The notes: generated from the letters alone by a model not told the origin. A stretch of DNA of 64,000 nucleotides from JBMDXB01 sp048594975 (GCA_048594975.1 JBMDXQ010000014.1:16107-80106); one strand, 5' to 3'. Shown: positions 1 to 10,303, counted from the stretch's first letter. Numbers and translations: made by a program.

Positions 1-2
1 CG

Positions 3-2474
3 TTCGACAATCAGCGGCGTCTGATCAATATCCGCGATCCGCTGCGGGCGGGGAATTGCGCCGCCACCACCGGCGGACCGGCGTGCTTCCCCAACAACGT
101 GATCCCGGCCGACCGGATCGATGCGAATGCGCTCGCGCTGATGAAACTGCTCCCGATGCCGAACGCGACCGATCCGACCGGTGCGAACCAGTACAACTAC
201 GTCTTCCAGACCGTCCAGGACTGGCCGCGCAACGATCAGGTGCTGCGCGTCGATTGGAACATCGCACCGAACACGACCGCGTATGGACGGCTGCAGTTCG
301 GCTACGAGAAGCGCGCCGGCGGCGTGTCGCTGCTCGGCTCGACGGGCGGCTGGCCGCAGATGGCAACGAAATACGAGATCGACACCGTCGGCTACGTGAA
401 CACGCTGCTGCACACGTTCAGCCCGACGCTGTACGGCGAGTTCACCGTCGGCGTCAACTGGTCGCACCAGAACACGAGCCCCTTCGACGAGGCCGCGCGT
501 GCCGCGAACGACCGTCGGCTGGTGTTGCCGGGGATGCCGCAGTTCTTCCCGCAGGCGAATCCGCTGTTCATCGTTCCGCAGGCGACGTTCGGGGGCGGCG
601 TTCCCGGAAACCCGCTGTCGTTCGGCGTCGAGCAGCGGTTCCCCTTCTTCGGCTACAACACGCTGTTCAACGTCTCCGGCAACATCACGAGGTCGGGGCG
701 CGCGCATACCCTGAAGGCCGGCCTCTTCGTCGAGCACACGACGCGACCGGCCCAACGCACGTCGAGCTTCAACGGAACCTACAGCTTCAATACCGATGGC
801 TCGAACCCCCGGAATACGAACGTCGGCTTCGCCAACGCGTTGCTCGGGGCGATCACGGAGTACACGGAGGCCGACGGCCACCCGTCGGCGCACGGCCAGT
901 TCTTCATCACCGAATGGTACGCGCAGGATACCTGGCGCATGGCACGGAACTTCACCCTGGATGCCGGCCTCCGCTTCTACTACATGACCCCCACGCGCAG
1001 TGAAGGTGACCAGGTCCCGGCGTTCGCCCCGGGCGACTGGACCGCCTCGCAGGCGCCGACACTGTATCCGCCGGTACAGACACCGCAGGGCCGTCGCGCG
1101 CTCAACCCACTCACGGGGGAGATTCTGCCGGCGGTCTACATCGGCCGGCTCGTCCCGAACTCGGGGGACTTCGTCAACGGCATGCGGGTGTACGACGGCA
1201 CGCCGCAGGACAGCTCCCCGTTCCGCGTGGCGCCACGTCTCTCGTTCGCCTGGGACGCGACGCGCGACGGCAAGACCGCCGTTCGCGGTGGCGCGGGCGT
1301 CTTCTACGATCGGTACCAGGACGATTTCATCCTCGATCTGATCGAGCTGCCGCCGGTTCTGAACACCTACCGGACGAACTACACGACGATCACCGACCTG
1401 CTGTCGAGCCCGTTGACCGCGACGCCGACCAACGTGCGGCGCATCGAGCCGTTCGACCCGCCCATCGTGTACAACTGGAGCCTCGGCGTACAGCGCGACG
1501 TCGGCTTCAATCTCGTCGCTGACGCGGCGTACGTCGGCAATGCCGGCCGCAACCAGTTGCTGACAGTCGACCTCAACGGCCGGCCGTACGGGTATGCCTA
1601 CCAGCCCTCGAGCCTGGACCCGACCAACGTGGTGGGCGGAAGGGCCCAGCCGCTGCCCGACGACTTCCTGCGGCCATATCAGGGCCTCTCCCGCATCCAG
1701 CAGCGGGAGTTCTCCGGCTACTCCGACTATCACGCGCTGCAGCTGTCCGTGAATCGCAGGCGATCCGCGGATGGACTGTCGGTGGGGGCCGCCTACACCT
1801 ACCAGATCTCGAACAAGAGCCTTGGCACGATCGATCCGTTCGTCGAGGACAATCGCGCCAGGAACTACACGTCGAACGGCCGGCGGCCGCACGTGCTCGT
1901 GATCAACTACTCGTACGACGTGCCGAACCTGAGCCGGAAGTGGGACACCCTCCTCGCCAAGGTGATTTTCGACAACTGGCAAATCTCGGGAGTCACCACG
2001 TTCACGACCGGCACCTATGGCGGGTTCGGCTACAACTTCGCCAACGTTCCGACGGGAACGTTGGCCGGCACCGGCGCGATCAACGGCGGCGGAAGCCGCG
2101 TGGTGATCACCTGCGACCCGAATCTGCCGGGGGGGGATCGCACGTTCGAGCGGCAGTTCAGAACCGAGTGCATCGCCCCGCCGACGGATCAGTATCGCCT
2201 CGGCACGGCCACGAACGATGAATACCTCGGGCCTGGGTACGTGAACTGGGACATTTCGGTGTTCAAGCACGTGCCGATGGGCGGTTCACGGCGGCTGCAG
2301 TTGCGCGTCGAGCTCTACAACGCGTTCAACACGGACCAGTGGACAGGGGTCAACACGAACGCGAGCTTCGACTACACGACCGGTGTGTTGACCAACGCGA
2401 ACACATTCGGAAGGCTGAACGGCAACACCAACGGCGCGCGTCGCATCCAGCTCGGCGCGCGGTTCACGTTCTGA
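3..2474 (+). CDS. Oar-like TonB-dependent receptor (5' end outside window)
   Basis: The reading frame is open from the left window edge, so the N-terminus (signal peptide, carboxypeptidase-regulatory-like domain, plug) is missing. About 823 C-terminal residues are present. The visible part is an outer-membrane beta-barrel: alternating aromatic strands, a mid-barrel segment of the type VAPRLSFAWDAT, and a last strand ending in aromatic residues (RIQLGARFTF). In the family this receptor imports bulky substrates, often oligosaccharides, using TonB energy. Two alpha-L-rhamnosidases, an esterase and rhamnose isomerase follow on the same strand, so a rhamnose-containing glycan is the likely ligand (inference). 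A GC-rich hairpin follows the stop codon. Large receptors of this Oar type are abundant in Acidobacteriota. Confidence 0.9.
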   Translation, partial: FDNQRRLINIRDPLRAGNCAATTGGPACFPNNVIPADRIDANALALMKLLPMPNATDPTGANQYNYVFQTVQDWPRNDQVLRVDWNIAPNTTAYGRLQFGYEKRAGGVSLLGSTGGWPQMATKYEIDTVGYVNTLLHTFSPTLYGEFTVGVNWSHQNTSPFDEAARAANDRRLVLPGMPQFFPQANPLFIVPQATFGGGVPGNPLSFGVEQRFPFFGYNTLFNVSGNITRSGRAHTLKAGLFVEHTTRPAQRTSSFNGTYSFNTDGSNPRNTNVGFANALLGAITEYTEADGHPSAHGQFFITEWYAQDTWRMARNFTLDAGLRFYYMTPTRSEGDQVPAFAPGDWTASQAPTLYPPVQTPQGRRALNPLTGEILPAVYIGRLVPNSGDFVNGMRVYDGTPQDSSPFRVAPRLSFAWDATRDGKTAVRGGAGVFYDRYQDDFILDLIELPPVLNTYRTNYTTITDLLSSPLTATPTNVRRIEPFDPPIVYNWSLGVQRDVGFNLVADAAYVGNAGRNQLLTVDLNGRPYGYAYQPSSLDPTNVVGGRAQPLPDDFLRPYQGLSRIQQREFSGYSDYHALQLSVNRRRSADGLSVGAAYTYQISNKSLGTIDPFVEDNRARNYTSNGRRPHVLVINYSYDVPNLSRKWDTLLAKVIFDNWQISGVTTFTTGTYGGFGYNFANVPTGTLAGTGAINGGGSRVVITCDPNLPGGDRTFERQFRTECIAPPTDQYRLGTATNDEYLGPGYVNWDISVFKHVPMGGSRRLQLRVELYNAFNTDQWTGVNTNASFDYTTGVLTNANTFGRLNGNTNGARRIQLGARFTF

Positions 2475-2483
2475 CGGGCAGTA

Positions 2484-2508
2484 CGGGAGCGGGGGGGCCC
2501 CGCTCCCG
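2484..2508 (+). terminator. GC hairpin after the TonB receptor gene
   Basis: A perfect 11-bp inverted repeat (CGGGAGCGGGG / CCCCGCTCCCG) with a GGG loop starts 10 bp after the receptor stop codon. There is no T-run, so it may be an attenuating or RNA-stabilising hairpin rather than a full intrinsic terminator. It lies in the 120-bp gap before the first rhamnosidase gene and could set receptor and enzyme expression apart. Confidence 0.5.
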
Positions 2509-2595
2509 CTGATACTGAAGCGGGCATTGCGCATCGGAGTTCGATCAAACGAACCGCGGTGCGCATTCTGACCGATCAACGCTGAATTCAAATCG

Positions 2596-5500
2596 GTGAC
2601 GACTGTGAAGACTTCAAAACTCTCATCCGGGATCGCTCGCGAACGGCTGCCAGAACGGAAGAGAAACGGCTCTTTGACCCTCGGCTGGGTCCTGTTTCTC
2701 GTGTCTCTTGCTCTGGCGGCTTCCGGCCAGAGCCAGGGGGACGTCCTGCTTCGGAGCTTCCAGAATCCGCCAGACAGCGCCAAGCCACGCGTGTGGTGGC
2801 ACTGGATGAGCGGCAACGTCACCAAGGAAGGCATCAAGGCCGACCTCGAGTGGATGAAGCGCGCCGGCATCGCCGGATTCCAGAACTTCGACGCCGGTCT
2901 GAACACGCCGCAAATCGTCGAAAAACGCCTCGTCTACATGACTCCCGAGTGGAAGGAGGCGTTCAAGTACGCGACGACGCTGGCCGACCAGCTGGGCCTC
3001 GAAATGGCGATCGCGGGCTCCCCGGGATGGAGCGAGAGCGGCGGCCCGTGGGTCACACCGGCCCAGGCCATGAAAAAGTACGTGTGGAGCGAGACGCGCG
3101 TCGAGGGCGGGCGCCCCTTCACCGGCTCGCTGCCCAAGCCCCCCTCGACGACCGGCCCGTATCAGAACCAGGTCGGCGGGCGAGGCGGCTTCGGCAGCCA
3201 GGCCGCGAATCAGCCGCCGCCGCCCACGTTCTACGCGGACGCGGCAGTCGTCGCCTATCGCGCGTCCGACAGCGACCGTCCGATGAGTGCGATGCAGCCG
3301 AAGGTGACCGCGAGCGGCGGCACGTTCGACGCGGCCGCCCTCACCGACGGCGACCTGGCGACAGCCACGCTGCTGCCGGCCGCCCCGGTGGGAGAGCGGG
3401 CCTGGATCCAATACGAGCTTCCGCAGGCGGCGACCATCCGCGGCGTGAGCTTCATCACCGCCGGCGGAGGGGGACGCGGGCGCGGCGGCGGTGCCGCGGC
3501 CACGCAGCAGCTCGAGGTGAGCGACGACGGCAGGCAGTTCCGCACCGTGACCCCGATTCCGGCCGGCGCGCGCACCATCGCGTTTCCTGCGGTCACAGCC
3601 CGTGTTTTCCGCATTTCCATCCTGACCCCGCCGCCGCAGCAGAACCCGGCGCGCGGCGGCTTCGGCGGTTTCGGCGCCGGACAGGGTGGGGGGCGGGCGC
3701 AGGCCCCTGCGGCGCCGGCCGGGACGCAGATTGCCGAGTTCCTCCTGCACGGCCCGGTCGTGAACCGCTTCCAGGAAAAGGCCGCGTTCTCGGCGGCTAC
3801 GAACATCTACGCGCTGGCGACCCCGGCCATCCCGGCAGCCGAAGCGATCCGCAAGGCGGATGTCATCGACCTGGCGTCGAAGATGCGCGCCGACGGCACC
3901 CTCGACTGGACGCCGCCTCCCGGGAACTGGGTGGTCCTTCGCATCGGCTTTTCGCTGACCGGCCAGCAGAACCGTCCCGCGTCGCCCGAAGCCACCGGTC
4001 TCGAGGTAGACAAGCTCCACAAGGGTTACGTGAAGGCGTATTTCGACAACTACCTTGACCAGTACAAGGACGCGACCGGCGGCCTGATGGGCAAGCGAGG
4101 CCTGCAGTACGTGATCACGGACAGCTGGGAGGCCGGGGTTGCCAATTGGACGAACGACATGATCGCGGAGTTCGGGAAACGTCGCGGCTATGAGATGAAG
4201 CCCTGGCTGCCCGCGCTCACCGGCCGCATCGTGGAGAGCGCCGAGGCCACCGATCGCTTCCTGTGGGACTTCCGCAAGACGCTGGCCGAAATGACCGCGG
4301 AGTATCACTACGACCAGTTGACCGACCTCCTGAAAGCGCGCGGCATGGCCCGCTATACGGAGTCCCACGAATCCGGCCGGGCCTTCATTGGAGACGGCAT
4401 GGAGGTCAAGGCGAGGGCCGCCGTGCCCATGAGCGCCATGTGGACCTCCCAGCCGGGGCGCCCCACCGAGCGGTATGACTCCGACGTTCGGGAGTCCGCA
4501 TCCGTGGCTCACATCTACGGCCAGAACATCGTGGCAGCCGAGTCGCTCACCGCCGGCAGCGGCGCATGGTCCTTCTCGCCCGAAACTCTGAAGCCCACCG
4601 CGGACCGCCTGATGTCCATGGGACTGAACCGGTTCGTCATCCACACCTCGGTCCACCAGCCCTCCAACGACAAGATCCCCGGCCTGGGCCTGGGACCGTT
4701 TGGCCAGTGGTTCACCCGCCACGAGACCTGGGCGGAGCAGGCCAAGGTCTGGACGACCTACCTCGCCCGCAGTTCCTACATGCTCCAGCAGGGCGCCTTC
4801 GTGGCCGACATCGCCTACTACTACGGCGAGGATTCCAACGTCACCGCCCTGTTCCAGAACAACCCGCCGCCGATTCCAGCCGGCTACAACTTCGACTACG
4901 CGAACTCGGACGTGGTCAAGAACCGCCTGACGGTCTCTCCCGCCGGGCTGCTGACGACGGCGACGGGGATGAGCTACCGGATCCTCGCCCTCGACCCCAA
5001 CAGCCAGCGGATGCCGCTTGCCGTGCTCCGCAAGATCCGCGACATGGTGAACGCGGGGGCGGTGGTCGTCGGGCCCAAGCCGATCGAATCGCCCAGCCTG
5101 TCGGACGACGCGGCCGAGTTCACGACCCTCGCCGACCAGCTGTGGGGCGGCACAACCGGCAAGGGCAAGGTCCTCACCGGCAGCATCGCCGATGCCCTGG
5201 CGTCGCTGAAAGTTACCGCCGACTTCGAGTACACGAAGCCGCAGGCCGATACCGAACTCGCCTTCGTCCATCGCAGGCTGGCCGACGGCGACGTGTACTG
5301 GGTGAGTCATCGCAACGCTCGCGCCGAGGATGTGGAGGCCACGTTCCGCGTTCAGGGCAAGGCGCCGGAACTGTGGTACGCCGACACCGGGACGATGGAG
5401 CCGGCGTCCTACAAGACCGCCGATGGCCGCACCACGGTCTCGTTGAAGCTGCAGCCCAACGACGCCGTGTTCGTCGTGTTCCGCAAGCCGGCCACGGCGC

Positions 5501-6051
5501 CGTCGCGCACCATTGCGCAGCCGGTGGAGTCGAAGCTGTCAATCGTGGAAGGCGCCTGGGACGTGGCCTTCCAGCCGAATCGCGGCGCGCCCGCCAGGGT
5601 CACGCTGCCCGCGCTCGTCTCCTGGCACCAGCACGCCGATCCCGGCGTGAGGTACTTCTCCGGAACCGGCACCTACACGAAGACGATCCAGGCTCCAGCC
5701 GACTGGTTCCAGGCCGGCGCCAGGTTGTTCCTCGATTTGGGAGACGTGAAGAACATCGCCGACGTGACGGTCAACGGGAAGGCACTGGGCATCTACTGGA
5801 AGGCTCCGTTCCTGGTAGATGTGACGTCCGCGCTGAAGCCGGGCGCGAACACGCTGGACATCAAGGTGATCAACCTGTGGGTGAACCGCCTGATTGGCGA
5901 TCAGCAGGAGGGCGTCACGACGAAGTACACCTACACGGCGCAGCAGTTCTATCGCGCCGACTCTCCCCTGCTCCCATCCGGACTCATCGGGCCCGTGCAG
6001 GTGATCAGGGCTGTTCCCAAAATAGCGTCCGAGATGGACCGATCCGGATGA
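2596..6051 (+). CDS. GH106-type alpha-L-rhamnosidase, secreted
   Basis: A 1151-residue glycoside hydrolase with a GTG start. After a basic N-terminus there is a hydrophobic signal segment (residues about 28-45) ending near ASGQSQG. The mature start contains WWHWMSGNVTKEGIKADLEW and then GIAGFQNFDAG, typical of GH106-like alpha-L-rhamnosidases. The C-terminus holds a jelly-roll sugar-binding fold with DVTVNGKALGIYWKAPF. Two Gly/Ala/Pro-rich inserts interrupt the protein near residues 290-305 and 350-375. It is predicted to release L-rhamnose from polysaccharides in the periplasm or outside the cell. The gene ends 8 bp before the GH78 gene, so the two are probably co-transcribed. The family is clear from the motifs; the exact linkage specificity is not. 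Confidence 0.85.
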   Translation: MTTVKTSKLSSGIARERLPERKRNGSLTLGWVLFLVSLALAASGQSQGDVLLRSFQNPPDSAKPRVWWHWMSGNVTKEGIKADLEWMKRAGIAGFQNFDAGLNTPQIVEKRLVYMTPEWKEAFKYATTLADQLGLEMAIAGSPGWSESGGPWVTPAQAMKKYVWSETRVEGGRPFTGSLPKPPSTTGPYQNQVGGRGGFGSQAANQPPPPTFYADAAVVAYRASDSDRPMSAMQPKVTASGGTFDAAALTDGDLATATLLPAAPVGERAWIQYELPQAATIRGVSFITAGGGGRGRGGGAAATQQLEVSDDGRQFRTVTPIPAGARTIAFPAVTARVFRISILTPPPQQNPARGGFGGFGAGQGGGRAQAPAAPAGTQIAEFLLHGPVVNRFQEKAAFSAATNIYALATPAIPAAEAIRKADVIDLASKMRADGTLDWTPPPGNWVVLRIGFSLTGQQNRPASPEATGLEVDKLHKGYVKAYFDNYLDQYKDATGGLMGKRGLQYVITDSWEAGVANWTNDMIAEFGKRRGYEMKPWLPALTGRIVESAEATDRFLWDFRKTLAEMTAEYHYDQLTDLLKARGMARYTESHESGRAFIGDGMEVKARAAVPMSAMWTSQPGRPTERYDSDVRESASVAHIYGQNIVAAESLTAGSGAWSFSPETLKPTADRLMSMGLNRFVIHTSVHQPSNDKIPGLGLGPFGQWFTRHETWAEQAKVWTTYLARSSYMLQQGAFVADIAYYYGEDSNVTALFQNNPPPIPAGYNFDYANSDVVKNRLTVSPAGLLTTATGMSYRILALDPNSQRMPLAVLRKIRDMVNAGAVVVGPKPIESPSLSDDAAEFTTLADQLWGGTTGKGKVLTGSIADALASLKVTADFEYTKPQADTELAFVHRRLADGDVYWVSHRNARAEDVEATFRVQGKAPELWYADTGTMEPASYKTADGRTTVSLKLQPNDAVFVVFRKPATAPSRTIAQPVESKLSIVEGAWDVAFQPNRGAPARVTLPALVSWHQHADPGVRYFSGTGTYTKTIQAPADWFQAGARLFLDLGDVKNIADVTVNGKALGIYWKAPFLVDVTSALKPGANTLDIKVINLWVNRLIGDQQEGVTTKYTYTAQQFYRADSPLLPSGLIGPVQVIRAVPKIASEMDRSG

Positions 6052-6058
6052 CGCAGGC

Positions 6059-8941
6059 ATGAACAACCGCCACTTCACCGCACTGCTGATACTCCTGTCG
6101 ATCGCTGCGCCGTCTCGAACGGCGCGGCCGTCGGCCGGCGCTCAGGAAAGTACGGCCACCCTTCTGGGGCTCCGCTGCGAGTACCTCGCGAACCCGTCAG
6201 GCATCGACGTCCAGAAACCCAGGTTGAGCTGGCGTCTCAATCCAGCGTCCAGCATTCGCGCCCAGAACGCGTATCGCCTCCTGGTTGCGAGCGACCCGGC
6301 GATATTGGGGAAGGACCGCGGTGATCTGTGGGACTCGGGCCGCGTCGTCTCCGGCGAAACCACCTGGATTGCGTATGGCGGGAAGAACCTGGTTTCCGGC
6401 CAGCGGGTCTACTGGAAGGTGCGCGTCTGGAGCGAGGCGGGCAACCCGTCGCCGTGGAGCGCCCAGGCAACATGGTCGATGGGCCTCCTTCAACCATCGG
6501 ATTGGCAAGGAAAGTGGATTGGCGAAGGGCGTCCGAACGGACACGCTGAAGGCACGCCGCTTTCGTTCCCCTGGCTCCGAAAGTCGTTCACGCTGACGCG
6601 GAAGCCGAACAGGGCTGTCGCCTACGTCAATCCTCTCGGCTACTACGAGTTGTACATCAACGGCAGGAAGGTAGACGACCATGTCCTGGCCCCCGCCGTG
6701 AGCGATTACTCCAAGCGGAATCTCTACGTCACGCACGAAGTCGCGGAGTATCTGGTTCCGGGAAAGAACGTCCTCTCGCTGTGGCTCGGCCGGGGTTGGT
6801 ACGTGCGCGGGCATCCCGGGGTGATTCACGATGGGCCGCTGGTGCGAGCGCAACTGGAGATGTCAGGGAACGACGGGAGCACATCTCGAATCGTCACCGA
6901 CGACACCTGGAAAGTGCGGGCAAGTCCGATCACGCCACTCGGCCGCGGGACGGCGTTCGGCGACTACGGCGGCGAACGCTACGATCCCGCGTTGGAGCTG
7001 CCTGGCTGGAATGCGACCGGCCTGGACGATTCCGCGTGGCAGAAGGCTGCAGTGTTCGAGCCGCCACACGCCCTGACCGCAGCGCAAATGGTGGAGCCGA
7101 ATCGGGTCGTCGAGACGATCAAGGCCATACGCGTTGAAACCTATCCTCAAGGCGGCTGGGTCGTCGACATGGGGAAGAATTTCACCGGATGGCTCGACAT
7201 CACGCTGCCCCCGTCCGCAAAGGGATCGACAGTCAAGCTCGAATACTCAGACCAGATGGAGCGCGACAAGCCTGCTCCCGGAGCTGCAGCCGGGAGATCG
7301 GGCGGTCCCGCGGTGGCCGGAAACGCGCAGGGGCAGAGCGCGCCGGGCGGGAGAGCTGCGGGCGCCGCAGCTCCCGCCGCCGGTGCGGCGGCCGCCGGGA
7401 GAGGCGGGCGGGGAGGCAACCAGACGGTTTTCCCGAACACGTTCAACCAGCGCGACGAAGTCGTCGGCACCGGCGCGACGATCACGTTTCGATCGCGATT
7501 CAACTATCACGCATTCCGATACGTGCGGGTCATAGGAGTCGACACGCCGCCGGACGTCTCCCAGGTGACCGGGTATCTGATCCGCACCGCATATGACCGG
7601 GCCGGCGAGTTCACGTCGTCCAACGCCCTTCTGAACCAGATCTATCAGATGGTAACCCGCACTTACGAGGCCCTGACGCTGGGCGGTTACGTCGTCGACT
7701 GTCCGACGCGCGAGCGCCTGGGATACGGTGGCGACGCCGGTACCTCGATGGAGACCGGCATGTTCAATTTCTCCTCTGGCGGCTTGTACAACAGCTGGCT
7801 CGCGAACTGGCGCGACGCGCAAGTGGAGTCCGGTTCGCTGCCGCACACGGCGCCGAACTACCCGAACCGCGGCGGCGGCGGCCCGATGTGGGGTGGCTTC
7901 GTCGTGACCCTGCCGTGGCAGTTGTACCTGCAGTATGGCGACACGGGCGTGCTCGACACCAACTACCCGATGATCCAGAAATGGCTCGCCTACCTCGCTT
8001 CGGAGACTCAGGACGATCTTCTGCTGACGCACACGAGTCACGCGATCTCTGACAACTGGAATTTCCTCGGGGACTGGCTGACACCGAAAGGAAGCTTCAG
8101 GGGCAACACGCCTCCCGCGCAACTCATCAACAGCGTCCATTACGTGTACCAGCTTCAGCTCGCCTCCAGCATCGCGAGCGTTCTCGGCAGGACGGCTGAC
8201 GCGTCCGCGTATGCCGCGCGCGCAGCCGCGGTCTCGACGGCTGTCCATCGGCGCTTCTACAACCCCGGCGACTTCAGTTACACGAACGGCGATTCGGTGC
8301 AGGAGGCGTTTCCGCTCCTCACGGGCATCGTTCCGCGCGAATTGCGCAAGGGCGTGATGGACAAGCTGGAGAACACGATTCGGGTCCAGAACAAGGGTCA
8401 TCTCGACACCGGGATGCATGGGACGTATTTCCTCATGAAGTATCTGATGGAGGCGGATCGCAACGATCTGGTGTTCGAGATGGCCAGCCAGAGGGACTAC
8501 CCGGGCTGGGGTTACATGCTGGCAAATGGCGCCACGACCAGTTGGGAGAGCTGGACCGGCCAGTCGCACATCCACGACACCCTGATCTCGATAGGCGCAT
8601 GGTTCGTGGAGGGCCTCGCGGGAATCCGAAGCGACTGGAAGTCCCCCGGCTTCAAGCGTTTCGTAGTCAAGCCCGCGGTGGTGGGAGACCTCACGTTCGC
8701 CAGATTCGCGTATCAGTCGATCCGCGGTGAGATCATCAGCGACTGGCGGATCGAGAATGGAACGTTCAAGTTGAGCGTCACCGTCCCACCCGGAAGCACG
8801 GCGACCGTGATCGTGCCCGGCGACGGACTGGTACGCACGAAGGCACGGAGATCGCCTGCCACCGTCGGAAGTGGTAGACGCAGTTTCGAGGTCGCCGCGG
8901 GTACGCATTCATTCGAGACGGCGCTGCGCGTGAACCGGTAG
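6059..8941 (+). CDS. GH78 alpha-L-rhamnosidase, secreted
   Basis: A 960-residue protein with an N-terminal signal peptide (hydrophobic stretch at residues about 7-20). The order is: N-terminal beta-sandwich (LRCEYLANPSGIDVQKPRLSW), accessory domain (YVNPLGYYELYINGRKVDD), (alpha/alpha)6 barrel with the acidic active-site stretch VDCPTRERLGYGGDAGT, the segment TTSWESWTG with the second candidate carboxylate, and a C-terminal beta-domain. These are hallmarks of GH78 rhamnosidases. A roughly 50-residue Gly/Ala/Pro-rich insert sits at about residues 404-455, before FPNTFNQRDEV. It should hydrolyse terminal alpha-L-rhamnosides, feeding the rhamnose isomerase encoded two genes downstream. Eight bases separate it from the upstream gene. 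Confidence 0.93.
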   Translation: MNNRHFTALLILLSIAAPSRTARPSAGAQESTATLLGLRCEYLANPSGIDVQKPRLSWRLNPASSIRAQNAYRLLVASDPAILGKDRGDLWDSGRVVSGETTWIAYGGKNLVSGQRVYWKVRVWSEAGNPSPWSAQATWSMGLLQPSDWQGKWIGEGRPNGHAEGTPLSFPWLRKSFTLTRKPNRAVAYVNPLGYYELYINGRKVDDHVLAPAVSDYSKRNLYVTHEVAEYLVPGKNVLSLWLGRGWYVRGHPGVIHDGPLVRAQLEMSGNDGSTSRIVTDDTWKVRASPITPLGRGTAFGDYGGERYDPALELPGWNATGLDDSAWQKAAVFEPPHALTAAQMVEPNRVVETIKAIRVETYPQGGWVVDMGKNFTGWLDITLPPSAKGSTVKLEYSDQMERDKPAPGAAAGRSGGPAVAGNAQGQSAPGGRAAGAAAPAAGAAAAGRGGRGGNQTVFPNTFNQRDEVVGTGATITFRSRFNYHAFRYVRVIGVDTPPDVSQVTGYLIRTAYDRAGEFTSSNALLNQIYQMVTRTYEALTLGGYVVDCPTRERLGYGGDAGTSMETGMFNFSSGGLYNSWLANWRDAQVESGSLPHTAPNYPNRGGGGPMWGGFVVTLPWQLYLQYGDTGVLDTNYPMIQKWLAYLASETQDDLLLTHTSHAISDNWNFLGDWLTPKGSFRGNTPPAQLINSVHYVYQLQLASSIASVLGRTADASAYAARAAAVSTAVHRRFYNPGDFSYTNGDSVQEAFPLLTGIVPRELRKGVMDKLENTIRVQNKGHLDTGMHGTYFLMKYLMEADRNDLVFEMASQRDYPGWGYMLANGATTSWESWTGQSHIHDTLISIGAWFVEGLAGIRSDWKSPGFKRFVVKPAVVGDLTFARFAYQSIRGEIISDWRIENGTFKLSVTVPPGSTATVIVPGDGLVRTKARRSPATVGSGRRSFEVAAGTHSFETALRVNR

Positions 8942-8971
8942 CGTCGGAAACGTCGTTCGCGGGAGGAGTTC

Positions 8972-10303
8972 ATGTTCCTCAGGTGGCGGGTCAGGGCTGG
9001 AATTGCCGGCGTGTGTCTCGCGGCCGTCCTCGCGCCAGCTACGCTCCTGGCGCAGGAGCCTCCGCGGCCGGCAGCGCCTGCTGCGCAGGCCGTGCCGGGC
9101 GGGCGAGGCAGCGCGCAGCCGCAGTTCACCTCGGCGGAAGTCAGTGCTGACCGCCGCATCACGTTCCGGGTCTTCGCGCCTCGTGCCCAGGCCGTGCGCC
9201 TGGCGGCCGGAGACATCCCCGGCACGACGCCCGCGGTCGGCGCCATGACCAAAGCCAAGAATGGGGTGTGGGAAGTGACGGTAGGCCCCGTCCCTGCCGG
9301 CGCCTATCGCTACAACTTCAACATCGACGGCGTCGCCACGATCGACCCGAGAAGCTCCGCCATCAGTGAGTCCAACGCGAACGTGTGGAGCCTGGTGGTG
9401 GTCCCCGGCAACGACGTCTTCGACACCAAGAACGTCCCGCGCGGCGCGGTGGCGGCCGTCACCTACTGGTCGACGGCCTTGGGCACGTTTCGCCGGATGC
9501 ACGTGTACACGCCGCCCGGGTACGAGCTCGGTCAAGGTCAGTATCCCGTCTTCTATTTGCTGCACGGCGCCGGCGACAACGATCACGCCTGGTCGTCGGT
9601 CGGCCGCGCCGGTTTCATTCTCGACAACCTGATTGCCGCCGGGAAAGCCAGGCCGATGGTGGTCGTGATGCCGGCCGGTCACACCCCGCGTGCGACGGGG
9701 AGCGTCATCGGGACGAGCGCCACCCAGGACTTCGTCATCGACTTCGTGAAGGACGTCATGCCCTACGTCGAGTCGCACTACCGCGTACGGAAGGATCGCG
9801 CCAACACGGCGATCGCGGGGTTGTCGATGGGCGGACAGCAGACGCTGGCGGTCGCCATTCCCCGCCTCGGGCGGTTCGGATACGTCGGCGTCTTCAGCTC
9901 GGGGTTGATCGCGGCGTTCCCCGAACTGCGGCGCGGCCGCGGTGACGCGCCGCCAGCCGCTCCTGCCGCACCGGCAGCGGCCCCACCATCTGCGGCGCCG
10001 GCCGCTCCGCCGGTGGCTGCACCCGCGGCCGGACCGACAGCGCGGAGACCGCCGGCACAAACCGCCGCCGAGTGGGAGAAGGCCAACGCCGCCACTTTGG
10101 ATGATGCCGCGCTCAAGAAGGGCCTCAAGCTTCTCTGGTTCGCCACGGGCAAAGAAGACTTCCTGCTCACGACAACCCAGGCCACCCTCGAGCTGCTCAA
10201 GAAGCACGGCTTCGCGCCTTTCTACAAGGAGACGGCCGGCGGGCATACCTGGATCAACTGGCGGGACTACTTAACGGAGTTTGCACCGCAGCTGTTTCAG
10301 TGA
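8972..10303 (+). CDS. Secreted esterase with N-terminal E-set (CBM48-like) domain
   Basis: A 443-residue alpha/beta-hydrolase with a signal peptide (LAAVLAPATLLAQ). Residues about 45-140 resemble the immunoglobulin-like E-set domain found before CE1/enterochelin-esterase-type enzymes (ITFRVFAPRAQAVRLAAGD). The catalytic part has the nucleophile elbow GLSMGG at about residues 287-292 and a late GGHTW segment carrying the likely catalytic histidine. An Ala/Pro-rich low-complexity insert of about 45 residues separates the two halves of the hydrolase. A Shine-Dalgarno-like GGGAGGAG precedes ATG. In this locus it probably removes acyl groups (acetyl or feruloyl) from rhamnosylated glycans so that the rhamnosidases can act; the substrate is inferred from context only. 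Confidence 0.85.
   Translation: MFLRWRVRAGIAGVCLAAVLAPATLLAQEPPRPAAPAAQAVPGGRGSAQPQFTSAEVSADRRITFRVFAPRAQAVRLAAGDIPGTTPAVGAMTKAKNGVWEVTVGPVPAGAYRYNFNIDGVATIDPRSSAISESNANVWSLVVVPGNDVFDTKNVPRGAVAAVTYWSTALGTFRRMHVYTPPGYELGQGQYPVFYLLHGAGDNDHAWSSVGRAGFILDNLIAAGKARPMVVVMPAGHTPRATGSVIGTSATQDFVIDFVKDVMPYVESHYRVRKDRANTAIAGLSMGGQQTLAVAIPRLGRFGYVGVFSSGLIAAFPELRRGRGDAPPAAPAAPAAAPPSAAPAAPPVAAPAAGPTARRPPAQTAAEWEKANAATLDDAALKKGLKLLWFATGKEDFLLTTTQATLELLKKHGFAPFYKETAGGHTWINWRDYLTEFAPQLFQ

Noticed and set aside
2623..5310. Very long antisense open frame (895 codons) over the GH106 gene
   Set aside because: High GC gives few stops in antisense frames. The forward frame has clear family motifs and a signal peptide; the antisense product is a low-complexity Arg/Gly/Val-rich shadow.
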